From NCBI GenBank assembly GCA_019044685.2, contig JAGTXX020000006.1:1321501-1385500 (forward strand): 64,000 nt of DNA, read 5' to 3'. Origin of the DNA: Nannochloris sp. 'desiccata'. Taxonomy: Eukaryota; Chlorophyta; Trebouxiophyceae; Chlorellales; Chlorellaceae. A program made the translations under genes and the position numbers. Position 1 is the stretch's first letter. Each line of letters starts with the position of its first letter. The notes under the pieces are model-generated. The model was not told where the DNA came from. It was given only the letters and a program-made list of their open reading frames with translations, and made no database searches. This document shows, piece after piece, positions 46,165 to 56,933 of the stretch.

Positions 46165-46241
46165 GGCCAGGTGGCATCACCGGTCTTTCCTTCTAAAGCT
46201 TATTTCGGGCCAGAAGGAAAGACCGGTGATGCGGCCAGGTG
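46165..46241. mobile_element. Miniature inverted-repeat element with 9-base target-site duplication
   Basis: A 59-base unit (46174-46232) is bounded by perfect 21-base terminal inverted repeats at 46174-46194 and 46212-46232, which begin GCATCACCGGTCTTTCC. The 17-base spacer has no coding capacity. Exact 9-base direct repeats, GGCCAGGTG, flank it at 46165-46173 and 46233-46241. Terminal inverted repeats with a 9-base duplication are the mark of a DNA transposon insertion; 9-11 bases is usual for Mutator-like elements. It is very short for a MITE, so it could be a solo remnant or a deletion product. Confidence 0.6.
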
Positions 46242-46263
46242 CCACCGTGAGAAGAAAGGCTCG

Positions 46264-46391
46264 GGGGAAACAGTTTTTTTTGCTCTTGGGAAAGGCTGGG
46301 AAACCCGAGTTTCCCCAGTGAATGAATTTTCAAACATCTGAGGAAACTCGATGCCGCGCGGGGAAACTGCATTAGGCGACCTTGCTGTTTC
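46264..46391. repeat. Cluster of GGGAAAC motifs in both orientations
   Basis: Six copies of GGAAAC or GTTTCC occur within 128 bases, five of them as GGGAAAC/GTTTCCC. Two form a near-palindrome, CTGGGAAAC at 46296-46304 and GTTTCCCCAG at 46309-46318. Two share an extended form GGAAAC(C/T)CGA. Chance would give far fewer. More copies occur near 49949 and 50009. Confidence 0.55.
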
Positions 46392-46946
46392 CCAAGAATC
46401 GATCAAGCTGCTGGATCATGATCATATAGATAAAAGGAGGGATTTTTTTCCTCACGGACTCCGTAGATATTTTATATAGCCCTTAGTGGCTCCAACAGGC
46501 TTGGCACAGTCCCTGCCAGCGCGAGACTTCACCTGCAGCATGGGCAGCTGCCGACGATCACAGCATGGCTATTTGGAACCCGTGAAAAACGCACTAGGAA
46601 GCATGCTGCTCTGCGTTCCTTAAAAACTTTTAGAAGCACACAACACAGCCTTGGCAAACGGGCGATGCTCGCTCTCAGACCAACTTATCTTGGTAGCAGC
46701 GGTGGCGGAAGCAGTGGTGCAAATTTCTTTCTTTCTAATTATCACACTCTTGTAACCATAATTTGACTAATAAACGTGAGATCTTAGATTCTATATATGT
46801 TACACATGCAGAATTTTAAAAACAATACAACTGAAAATAGAAAAATAGAAAAGTATTTACAAAAGCGGTAAAAAGCTGAGCTTTCAAGCCTTTTTCAAAA
46901 CTCATCTAACTATGTTGGAAGCAGATGAATACAGTGCAAATCAACA

Positions 46947-49063
46947 TCATCTCTTCAGCTGTTTGCTCGTTTTATCGAACTCCTCGGCCCGTGCACTCTT
47001 ACCTTCCGCTTCATCTTGTTTCTGGAACTTTGTTTCCAGGAGAAGAACCGCAGCAAGATGTGCTGGCGACGGCATGGTCACCACATTTCCCTCCTCTTCT
47101 ACACCCCACTCCTCCTTTGAGAACGCCTCCCTGGGTATATCTTCAGCCATCATGGAGTAGGGACGCAGAGATACAGCATTAAATTCCACCATGGACAGCA
47201 GCACTTCAGCAGCTGTGGCGTTTTTAGGAATATCGCCCACCTTCTCGAGCGCAGCATGTACCTCATTCCGACGGACAGCGTGGTATGGGTTGGCAGCAAT
47301 GAGGCGCAGGACTGCTTTGTAGTGCTCTGCTTCCCAGATACGAGGGCCATCGCTGCCAACTGGAGGAGGAATTAATTCTGGAAATTCTAAAGCTTCAGCG
47401 ACCTCCATTCGAGGCTTTGACAACGTTTTAGCCACGCCTGCAAGCAAGAAATAACAAGCAAACACATGCTAGGAGGAATCATTTAACAGCAAACAAGAAT
47501 TTAAAAGACATTAGAAGCAATTTCTTACCTTTCTCCCAGCTATTGCACTGCTCGGCGTAGCCAACACAAACTTTGAGAAGATGAATGTTGCCACCACACA
47601 CAGACCACACGTTCTTCCAGTCTTCCGGTGTCATGCCCAGACCTAAGGTCTCTGCAGATTGAGTGACCAAGCCTGGCCAATTTTCCTCGTCTTCCCACCT
47701 GTTGAGCACTTTACCTCCACAAAGATACACAAACGCCTCGGCGCTCGTCAGATCACCCACGACTTGGTCATCACGCGAGTTTGCATCATAACCCTCTGCA
47801 ACCATTAGTAAAACAAATATTTATTAGTAATGCGACAAAGATATCCTTGATTGGTATTCATGATAAAGGAAATGGATAGAACTTACGTTTTTGTAGCCAC
47901 GAGATCATAAAAAACTTCGACGAGGCGAGGATTACATGTGCAGTTTTGTACTGCTTGCAACTGCGCTTTAAAAACTCCAGAAACTGTTTTAAAGCAACCG
48001 AATCTTCACTTTTCCAGAATTGCAAGGCATTAGCCTCATCTGCAGAGGAAAATGGAGCGAAAGAAAAAGGAATAATGAGTTTGAAATCAACAAGGGAGAG
48101 GGGGGACGTGTTCTTATTTTTAAGCAGCGCACCGATAACAATAACAGGCTTCCTCTGCCCAGGTGGAAGGTTATCCAAGGTCGTATTGTATGCATCAATG
48201 ATAGCTGCTAAGTTGGTTGCGGTGTACGGGGGGAAAACGTCTGCCATAAATGCATCCACTAGTTTTTCCCCTGGGACAGCTGCTGCAAGGATAGCGGTAT
48301 TGTCAGACTTTGAATTGAACAGGGCATAAAGCTTGGAAACCGGCCCTAGCTGAGAAGCAAGTGCGCTAAGAAACTGCATACCTACCACCTCAGGAAGCTT
48401 GCGTGCCTGCTTGTGTAGTTGCCTGTGCCATTAGTGCTGGGCTGGAGGTATCATGCATACCGAGGTCTAAGTGCAACATGCGTGGGCCTTCTTGCTCTTT
48501 AAGTATTTTAATTAATTCCTGCAGAGAGATTAGGTTTGGAAATATTAGGTTGCAATGGATGAGTGATGTACAATGTGTCAAAACGATGAATGTGCTGATG
48601 CTCAACTTTCAGTTGAGGCATGACTTACCGACTTTCCGCTGTTCTTAGGGCCAAGAAGCAGAAGAGATACTTCGGGTCTTTGCTTCAAGTGGCCCGTGAT
48701 CATTTTATACGCTTTGTTACGGTTGAAGAACTTTTCCTCAATATCTGAATCTACATTTTTCTTCGAAAAATCGGGCCACACTTCAGGCATAAATGCTTCA
48801 GCCGCCGACGCAAGTTGAGCATCAGCAATAGTAGCATCATTTTTTGTGGCATGTGGAATGTGTGACACTATAGGAAGAACACTCCGCTGAAGGTCCCTTG
48901 GAGAGATGGAGGACAGCTTGGTGTAACTAGATTGGGAGCGCCAGAGATCAAATTCTGTTAAAGGGCGCTGCTGACGACGACCATAGTGTGGCGCCGCCAC
49001 TACTCGAGCGGCAACGGCTCGAGGAGCTGCTGCCTTGACGGAGAGAGGTTGCACGAAATGCAT
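46947..49063 (-). CDS. Archaeal-type/STAND-like P-loop ATPase, probably organellar
   Basis: Six exons, 48629-49063, 48461-48518, 48133-48381, 47887-48039, 47529-47795 and 46947-47437, give 550 residues. Residues 1-35 (MHFVQPLSVKAAAPRAVAAR) form an Arg/Ala-rich targeting sequence. Residues 105-300 form an ATPase domain: FFNRNKAYKMITGHL as the family entry helix, Walker A LLLLGPKNSGKS, Walker B KPVIVIDEAN (restored only by splicing 48040-48132) and a sensor-like AHVILASS. A winged-helix-like part follows, with VYLCGGK and WSVCGGNIHLL, as in archaeal ATPase-domain proteins. The tail is acidic and helical. Its role is unknown; relatives occur as families in algae and archaea. It sits alone in a repeat-bearing island. 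Confidence 0.72.
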
Positions 49064-50362
49064 GCTCTTTATAATACTGAACCAAGGTGAGAGAGGAAGC
49101 AAGATAAAACGTTAAAATCGTAGTACAGTGAAAATGGAGATTCAAACAACAGGGGTTGTGCAGCGTTCACCCTACTGGCCGCGAAGCTTCATATATAAAG
49201 TTCAAACCTACATGGTAGCGAAGTTATTGCTGGTTGCTAGAGGTGTAGCGCAGCATTCTTTTTGATCGCAAAATCAAAGGATTCCGATGCCTTTACGTGC
49301 ACTTTAAAAGCGCGTGATGTTATTCTATTGCCGAATAGAAATTTTACATAGAAATGTTGTGCAGGACAACTTGTGGCAGTTCAAGATTTGGCGACATGAA
49401 ACCCTCCACTTGCCGCCGAGCGCAGCATGGCTGTTTGAAACAATGGTTGGCATAGCGGGCTTCTCCGCCCCACAGCGGGCCTCAAGAAACGTCCGCTGAA
49501 CGATATTATGCTATTTCATTGGGTTTGGAACCGACGGAAGCTGGAACCGACGGAAGCTGCAACCGTTGGTTCCAATGGCCGGGGCATGTTCGGGCTGGAG
49601 TGTAAAGGCATAAAGAGATGACGAGTCTATAGGGGTAAGACGCAATGTCATCTCAGTTTATCCGAGGAGAGCGACCTCTTCGAATCAGGGGTAGGGTCAG
49701 GCTCGCGGACAGGAGGAGCGCCGAACAGGAGAAGCCGCGGGCAGGAGGAGGAGCGGCTGGCTGCAGCACACTTTTTCCAACCTGCCCCGATACCCGATAG
49801 TAGGGGTGTCAAGGTAAAACGTAAATGCATTTGGTGCAGAGAGCGGGCGGAGAGGCTGCAGAGGTGCCAACTGCTGCTCGAGCAAAGCTGAGCCCGCGAT
49901 CGATCTGTGGAATGTGATCACCGCGCATGCCTCTCCCGCCTCTCCCTTTTGGGAAACAAAAGTTTGATTTACTTTAGCCACTTTGGCGAGGTTCAGGCGA
50001 GACAAGGTTTCCCACCCGTTTCTCGCCAACCTCTCAGAGTCTTCTGCTTCCCTAAGGGCGTTTCCGCGAAGAAAATAGTTTGAAACAACATTGTCTCTGT
50101 CAAATTCGAGCAGCAAGAGAATTCGGAAGAGAAGCAAAACTTATGAAATTTGCTAGATCACGGGTGTTGGACAAGGTTCAAGCTTGGCATACACACCTAT
50201 AAAATTTAAAATTCATCACTACTTGCCTGCATCCTTGCTATATTGAACTCGCAGTCAGTTGAATAAGCATTTTTTGCATATCTTTAAAACCAAATCAAAA
50301 CTTTGAATTAAGAGCGTCACGTTCTGTGCGTATTCTGTGTTTTTCTTAGTTTGAACCAGCCC
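49064..50362. other. Gene-poor spacer right of the ATPase gene
   Basis: 1299 bases between divergent ATPase and GyrA starts, the longest spacer in the window. It holds a 16-base tandem repeat (49527-49558), the second copy of the CAGCATGGCT motif (49423-49441), a purine-rich GC-rich stretch (49690-49760), and two more GGGAAAC/GTTTCCC motifs (49948-50015). A minus-strand frame at 49697-50137 has no recognisable domain. ATTTGGCGAC at 49387-49396 resembles an E2F site. No tRNA or other RNA gene is seen. Confidence 0.55.
49527..49558 (+). repeat. Tandem repeat, two exact 16-base copies
   Basis: GGAACCGACGGAAGCT occurs at 49527-49542 and again at 49543-49558, then decays into GCAACCGTTGGTTCC, whose end is an inverted copy of the GGAACC start. 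The same TTTGGAACC string is found near 46127 and 46570. Confidence 0.75.
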
Positions 50363-53300
50363 ATGTCTCTCGACGGCAGGGCGACAACAATGTTTTCGAC
50401 CAGTTCAGCAAGCCGTTTGCGGGGTCTAGCTTCTTGGTGGAGACCTGCCCAAGCTACTCAATTAACTTATGCGAGGCTTATTATCCCTTCGGTGAGTATA
50501 TTAGCCTTGGAGAAGTTACTACAGCATCCCTGTTTTCCCCAGGGCCACTTGTCTTTTGTAGCCACTAAGACCCTCTATATTATTATTTTAATGTTTAAGG
50601 CTCTAAAATTCATCACTTTATTCTACTGCAGGTTGGTGGAAGTAACTTTGTTAATGCGCGGCAGCTCTCACTGACCCCCCAGAGACTCACTTTTCAGAGT
50701 AGGTTGGTGGCCACTGGTGCCGTTCCGCCAGTAGCACCAGATGCTGTTGAAGGTAACGAACCAAGCCAGAAAATTATCGAAACTGAGCTCAGGCAGGAAG
50801 CAGAACAGTCATATTTAGCGTATGCTATGTCTGTTATTGTTGGAAGAGCTCTCCCGGACACTAGAGATGGTCTCAAGCCAGTGCACAGACGCATCCTGTA
50901 TGCCATGCATGGATTGGGCCTGGAACCGAAAAAACCCTTTAGGTAGTAGGATTTCATTATGTATATTTTGTATTTTAATTTTATTTATTATCATTGAAAT
51001 GATTAGGATATGCTTTCAATTGATTTATATAAATAAATACTGATATTCTGAATGCTCCTGTACCTTCAGGAAGTGTGCCCGTGTGGTCGGTGAGGTACTT
51101 GGAAAATTTCATCCTCACGGAGATACTGCAGTGTATGACGCCTTGGTGCGTATGGCGCAAGATTTCTCAATGCGTGCAACACTTGTAGACGGGCATGGCA
51201 ATTTTGGCTCACTGGATGATGATCCAGCAGCTGCTATGAGGTACACCGAGTGCCGGCTAAAGCCTGTGGCAGCGGCAGCCCTCCTTGAAGATTTGGATTC
51301 CGAGACTGTTCGCTTCCTTCCAAATTTCGATGCTTCAACTGTTAGTAATATAATGCTGTTATTATAGTAGCCTGCAGGAGTCGTTTTATAGTCTTTTCGC
51401 AGCCGCCTTATTTTAAAATGCTTCTTTTGTTGTGTTTTTTGCAGGTCGAGCCTAGTGTTCTACCAGCAAGGGTCCCCAATCTGCTTATCAATGGCTCCAG
51501 CGGAATTGCTGTTGGTATTGCGACCAAAATTCCGCCACATAATATGAGAGAGGTTGTGCAGGGTCTTAAAGCGCTCATTAATAACCCTGATATTTCTATT
51601 CCAGAGCTGATGAAGTATGTCCCTGCTCCTGACTTCCCCACTGGAGGAGAAATCATCGCCAGTGATGGTATACTTGAAGCTTATACCACAGGGAGAGGAT
51701 CCGTTCTCGTTCGCGGAAAAGTGCATGTAGAAGATGGCAGCGGCAAGAAAAAGCCGCTCATCGTCATTACTGAGCTTCCTTTCCAGACTAATAAGGTAAT
51801 TAATCATCATAAATATCATAATCTATAACAACGTGCGTAGTAAGCTCCCGTTCACATATATGTAACTCTTCTCTTGCAGGCTGCTCTGGTGGAACAAATT
51901 GCAAAGCTAGTGGATGAAGGAAAGATCACGGGCATTTCGGACATCCGCGATGAATCTGATCGCGATGGAATGAGAGTAGTCGTGGAGTTGAAGCGCGGTA
52001 AGTATTAATTTTATATAAGTAATATTATAAGTAGTATACATTATAATGATATGTGTTATTAAAGCTCATGTTGCGAACAATTTCTTACATACTTCGCTTT
52101 TGAATGCAGGCACAACTCCGGATCTTACTTTGAACCAATTGATGAAGCACACCACCATTCAATCTAGGTTTGCTTGCAATATGATTGGTCTGGTCGATGG
52201 TCTTCCCAAGACTTTAACACTGAAAGATTTTTTGAAGATCTTCCTTGACTTCAGATGTGAGATTGTAGAGAAACGTGCACAGTTCGAGCTTGCGAAAGCA
52301 AAGAAGCGGCTTCATTTAGTTGATGGCTTCTTGCTGGCAATGGCACGCATGGATCAAGTCGTCAATACTATAAGAGCAGCAAAGGATGGTGACAGTGCGA
52401 TGCAAGAGCTCCAGACGACATTCATGCTGACAAAGGAGCAGGCGCAGGGAGTGATGAATTTAACTTTACGCCGCTTGACCTCCATGGAGACTAAAATCCT
52501 TGAAGATGAGCAAGCGGGGTTAAACGCGAAAATTCAAGATTTAGAGGATTTAATTGCGCGTAAAGAGCGCATTCTTCAAGTCGTAATGGACGAAGCTGAT
52601 AAAATTGCAGAACAACACGGAGATGATCGCAGAACTAATATCGTTCGAGACGAAGGCAAGTTTAGTTTATCTGGCAAAGCTACTCAACTCGTCCGAAATT
52701 GACTATAATTCGACTTTTATTCTGTATAGGTCAAACTGAGCTGCGAGAAGTAGACATTATTCCTAACTCCCCCAGTATTGTGTCTTACAGCCGCAAGGGC
52801 TATATCAAGCGTATGAGCGTTGACACATTCACTGTACAAGGCATTCGAGGCACAGGGAAAACGGGGGCTCGGTTGAAGGAAGAGGATAGCCTTGAAGATA
52901 TCCTTTACGTAAACGACCACGACCATCTTCTTTTCTTCACCAACGAAGGACAGGCTTTTGCGCTGAACGCTTACGAAATTCCTGAATCATCACGCACTGC
53001 TACAGGTACACCTATCACGCAGCTTTTGCGTATCAAGCCTAGCAACATGGCCGCGATCCTTCCTGTTTCGGAATTCTCAGATGATATTGATATGGTTCTT
53101 CTATCCTCTAACGGCATGATCAAGCGTATCGCATTATCCCAGTTTGGTAAAATTAATGCTCGCGGCGTCACTGCTATGGCCCTACGAAACGAAGATAACT
53201 TGAAATTTGTCAGCCTTTGTTCCTCGACCGATAGTGTCCTGCTTACATCAAGCCTGGGGAAAACTCTGCATTTCCCAATAGAAGATCTGCGCAGATTAAG

Positions 53301-53868
53301 CAGGACATCTATGGGAGTGAAGACGATGAACACTGGAGACGGCTCTCTTGTAGGAATGTGTGTGCTGCCGAAAGGGATGACCCCGGAGGATGATAGCGAT
53401 GCGAGTATCGATGTGGGCGAAGAAGAACAAGTGTGCATAGCTGAAGATGGCCCTTGGCTTTTTACCCTTACTAAAAAGGTGAGTCCTCTGCTGAAAAATG
53501 TTTTTTACCCCCTTGATTGCTAACATTGCGTACTTTCATGATCTTGTTTACATTATTACATGCAGGGTCTTGGAAAGCGAGTTCCTATTTCTTCTTTTCG
53601 TGTTGCTAAGGGCCGCATCGGAAGAGGAGTTATAGCTGTCAAGTTAACTGGTGGAGATTCAGTAGCAGCAGCTATACTCGTGGGTGTATCAAAAACTGGC
53701 GGAGAAAGTGGCGAGGACATTCTGATTTCGACAATGAATGGCATGGTGCTGCGCGTACCAATGAACAAATGCAGGATTTCTTCACGCAATGCCCGAGGCG
53801 GCACAGTTGTCAAGGTGCGCGAAGGCGATGAAGTTAGTGCAGTCACGGTCATTCAGAAACAAGATTGA
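50363..53868 (+). CDS. GYRA: DNA gyrase subunit A, organellar
   Basis: Breakage-reunion subunit of gyrase, which supercoils plastid (and in plants also mitochondrial) DNA. Eight exons, 50363-50491, 50632-50942, 51070-51340, 51445-51795, 51880-51997, 52110-52655, 52730-53478 and 53566-53868, give 925 residues. About 85 residues precede the bacterial start: a Ser/Arg-rich targeting sequence. Seen: [52 protein letters not shown], the catalytic Tyr205 in MRYTECRL, and [18 protein letters not shown]. The C-terminal beta-pinwheel has repeated blades ([27 protein letters not shown]). Intron 6 (52656-52729) needs a GC donor (GAAG|GCAAGT). GyrB is not in the window. Confidence 0.95.
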
Positions 53869-53876
53869 TTCGACAA

Positions 53877-56800
53877 TTATTCTACACGCTTGTAAAGATA
53901 CATGTAACCAAGCTCTTTTGGAGGCTTTTCAGAAACTGCGACCTTCTCATCATTGAAGATAGTCCAGCGGCCATTCTGCAAATAAAATATCCACATTAGG
54001 TACAATATCCACAGTACGTGTCGACTATTTCTACACCTGCAGATAATATGCCTTACCTTTTTTATATGGCAAACGTAGTGACCACAGCCAGTGTTCTTTC
54101 CCATGTGGCTGATAAAGCCAACAAGCTCGTAGTTCCCTTTGTGATCGGCAGCGTCATCTACGGGCGTAGCGGTCTCTTCCTGAACTGGCGCGGAATCATC
54201 TATCCTACTAAAGAGCCAATCAACAGCCCGTTCCACGTTATTTTCGCAGGCAGCAAGAGCTGCTTTGGCTTTCTCAGCTCCAAAACCCATGCCTTCAAGC
54301 ATCGCAATACTATCGGCGTCGGCGGCAGCTGTTGCAGCCAATGGTTCTTCTCCTTCATCTCCATGCACAAGAAGCCATTCCATTGCAGCTTCAACTTCTT
54401 TATTTCCAGTCGACAGCGCAGCACGCTTGCATTTCGACTCTGGGAAGCCCATCGACATTAATTGGGCTACCAAAGTCTCATCTGCCTCTTCACCAGCGCT
54501 CTGGGGCTGCAATTCTTCCTCTGGCCGGGGGCCTCGGCTTCTTAAGCTCTCCAAAGAAATCTGATCGGGGATATCGACTAAAACTTCCAGCTTTTTAGGA
54601 GACCAATCTTCAGCAATGTAATAACGGCGAAGATGAACCATTAAGTATGAAGGGAATGAAGCAAAACGCGTTGTCTTCTTAGCCTTGGAGTTTCCTTTTA
54701 GATAAGCTGAGAAGTAGTCTTCAATTTCTTCCGCAGCTCCGTATTTCTCTATGCAAGCTGCGAAGGGCACTTTTGGTAACACCTTCTCTTCTGCAACCTC
54801 CTCGCTCTTTAGCTTCTGGCGTTTCTGTTCGCGCTCATTATAATCCGCAACTTCTCCGATGTTTACTGCTGCATCCAGAGGAATTTCGAGACTGAGGACG
54901 GTGCTACGCTCGTTCATGTAAGAGACTCTGTGCGACGTCAAGCATTCAATGCGAGTTTCACTTCCAAACTCCAAGAGCTTTGTGCTAGTTTTTGAAGGAG
55001 CGTTCAAACGGGAGCCATCAGTATGTTCAGCTCTACCAAGCATGTCAATCAGATAGCTGAAATATTCTTGCGCATCCTGCTGGCGCTGCGAAGAAAATTC
55101 AGGGTGCCCTCTGCCCACAAGCGTTTTAAAATTCATAGGGGACACGCTGACAACATCACTTACATCGGATGCGACGGGGCCAGCAAGAGCGACACCTACT
55201 TTGGCGAACTGAGTAAGGAAATCGTTAGCCAATGCAGGCGGAGCACTTTTGTAGATGGCTTCCGCGGAAGGCACATACTGTTGATAAAGCTCGGGCATTG
55301 TCCAAAGAATTTGCAGCACACTATTCATGTAGCAGGTGTTGCCAAGATTCTTTAGACCCATATACCCTTCGCCAGACAATGGTTGCAGGTCAGCACCAGC
55401 TTCAGTAATTTTATCAAACTCGTAGGACAAATTCTTCTCTACCTGAAGCTCAGCCATGGTCTTTTCCGTCTTCTCCATCTGCACATGTCATATTTGAATA
55501 ATAAAGTAGGACTAAAATAAGTTAAGCAAATTTGAACAGGGCAATTAAAATTTGCCGAACAGTTGTTCGGCTCACAACTCGCCTGAAGTACGTTGATACC
55601 CCAGTGAGCCAGGTGCTGTGGCAGTTTGGGGTCCAGGACCATGTCATTCTCATCCTCGGCATACGAATAAACGTCTGCGCCAGATGGAGTGATGGTCCCA
55701 AGCTTCACAACCAAAGGATATTTCTTTCCGGTTGCTTCGAAATGCCGCAAGGCTGACCCATTGCCGCCAGTGCCGTCCCAGTGCTGGAAAAAATGTTTAT
55801 TTGACCGTCAGTTAGCATTTTAGATGCATAAATATGTCATTGTTTCGCAATTTAACGCTATAAACCTTTAAAAATATCCTAGGATGCTAGTAAAAAAAAA
55901 AAGTATGTTCTCACCGGCCTGCCCGACCCAATGTGCCCAGTCGAAAGATTGAGCCAGAGGTTCTCTGTAACACCAGTCTCATCACATTTCCACTATAAAA
56001 CATATTGAAGAACGGTTTAGTTGCGGTTTGGGTAGCTAGAAAGCAGTAATACCAGAGTTGATAAAAAACGGTCTATCTCAGCAGACCGACCAACAGCTGG
56101 TGGCAAGTCTCTTTCCCCAAACCCGGCTAAATCCGTGGATTTAACTAGCTCACCTGCATGGGATCCATAGGTATCTTCCTGCTACACGGTAATTGCTCCA
56201 AAGAATCAGCATATTTGCTAATATTACGCTCTTCTTCCCAAGCTTCTGCCTCGGTCTGAGCCGACGCACTTTCATGAGCCTGCATCCTCCAATAGACAGC
56301 AGCAGTGAGTTGAATGATAATTTAATAACACAACAAGATAGCTTTAGATATGCATATTTACTTTCTGTGCGCCATACCTGGATAGAGATGATGGATTCGA
56401 GTACTGGAGCAGGGAGGTCGGGGCAGGGCAGCGGGACGAGAGTGCCAAGAGGCAAAACTGCCAAAGAGCACTCTTCTTCGATATTTTCTTTAGGTTTACC
56501 GACGTCAAAACCTCCAGGAACACCGATAGCTAATTTATCGGGCTTGTCCGGCTCCTCAGCAGCTTCAACAGGCACCTGAAATAATAAAGAAAGGAACCAA
56601 TGTTAGGTATCAATGCCGGCAGGGATCTTGAGATAACCACCTTTTTAGAGGCAAAACAAGCCGTCCAGCGCTTAACAAGATAACTTTAAGATGCATATAC
56701 ATGCTTACCTTTGTTTGCTTGATATTCAGGTACAAAACGTTTCCTGAACGTTCGTGGTCGAGGTCAACGTGGTGGCGGCAAAAGCCTTGGAAGGTATTAA

Positions 56801-56933
56801 GATTGACATACAGCCCATCAGGGGAAAAGGGGGAGCGGAAGCACACCATGCATTCATCCTTGAATACCTTGTCAAACTTCTTGGCCTGCTTGGCCTCGCC
56901 TGCGTGAGAGCGAGCAGCTTCGAGAGCCTCCAT
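53877..56933 (-). CDS. USP5: Ubiquitin carboxyl-terminal hydrolase 5 (isopeptidase T / UBP14)
   Basis: Disassembles free polyubiquitin chains. Seven exons, 56709-56933, 56378-56575, 56154-56279, 55915-55992, 55583-55783, 54057-55478 and 53877-53975, give 782 residues. Domain order is as in USP5: N-terminal variant zinc finger (DECMVCFRSPFSPDGLYVNLNTF), ZnF-UBP (about 165-260), catalytic Cys325 (GNTCYMNSV), two UBA domains within the catalytic domain (QLMSMGFPESKCKRAAL; LEGMGFGAEKAKAAL), then the His box CGHYVCHIKK. In the ZnF-UBP the third Cys and the zinc His are replaced by Ser206 and Ser219, and the first Cys is not seen, while Trp196 and Arg208 that contact ubiquitin are kept. Intron 5 has a GC donor (CAG|GCGAGT). 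Intron 6 is 81 bases, in frame and stop-free. Confidence 0.93.

Larger units (their letters stand above)
46011..46946. other. Gene-poor, repeat-bearing spacer left of the ATPase gene
   Basis: 936 bases without a convincing gene. It contains a miniature inverted-repeat element (46165-46241), a dense cluster of GGAAAC/GTTTCC motifs (46264-46391) and a sequence around 46561-46579 that recurs nearly unchanged at 49423-49441 on the other side of the ATPase gene. Base composition looks more GC-rich than other spacers. Small frames at 46114-46341 (plus) and 46200-46406 (minus) read through the inverted repeat and are probably meaningless. Confidence 0.6.

Noticed and set aside
46114..46406. Small frames on both strands near the inverted-repeat element
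   Set aside because: They read through the inverted repeat and the GGGAAAC cluster, so the open frames come from repeat structure.
48381..48460. Frameshift or pseudogene in the ATPase gene
   Set aside because: The apparent stop and frame change are explained by a 79-base intron with proper GT-AG ends, and the next intron restores the Walker B motif.
49697..50137. 147-codon minus-strand frame in the GyrA upstream spacer
   Set aside because: Arg/Ser/Pro/Leu composition follows the GC-rich repeats of the spacer; no domain or conserved motif.
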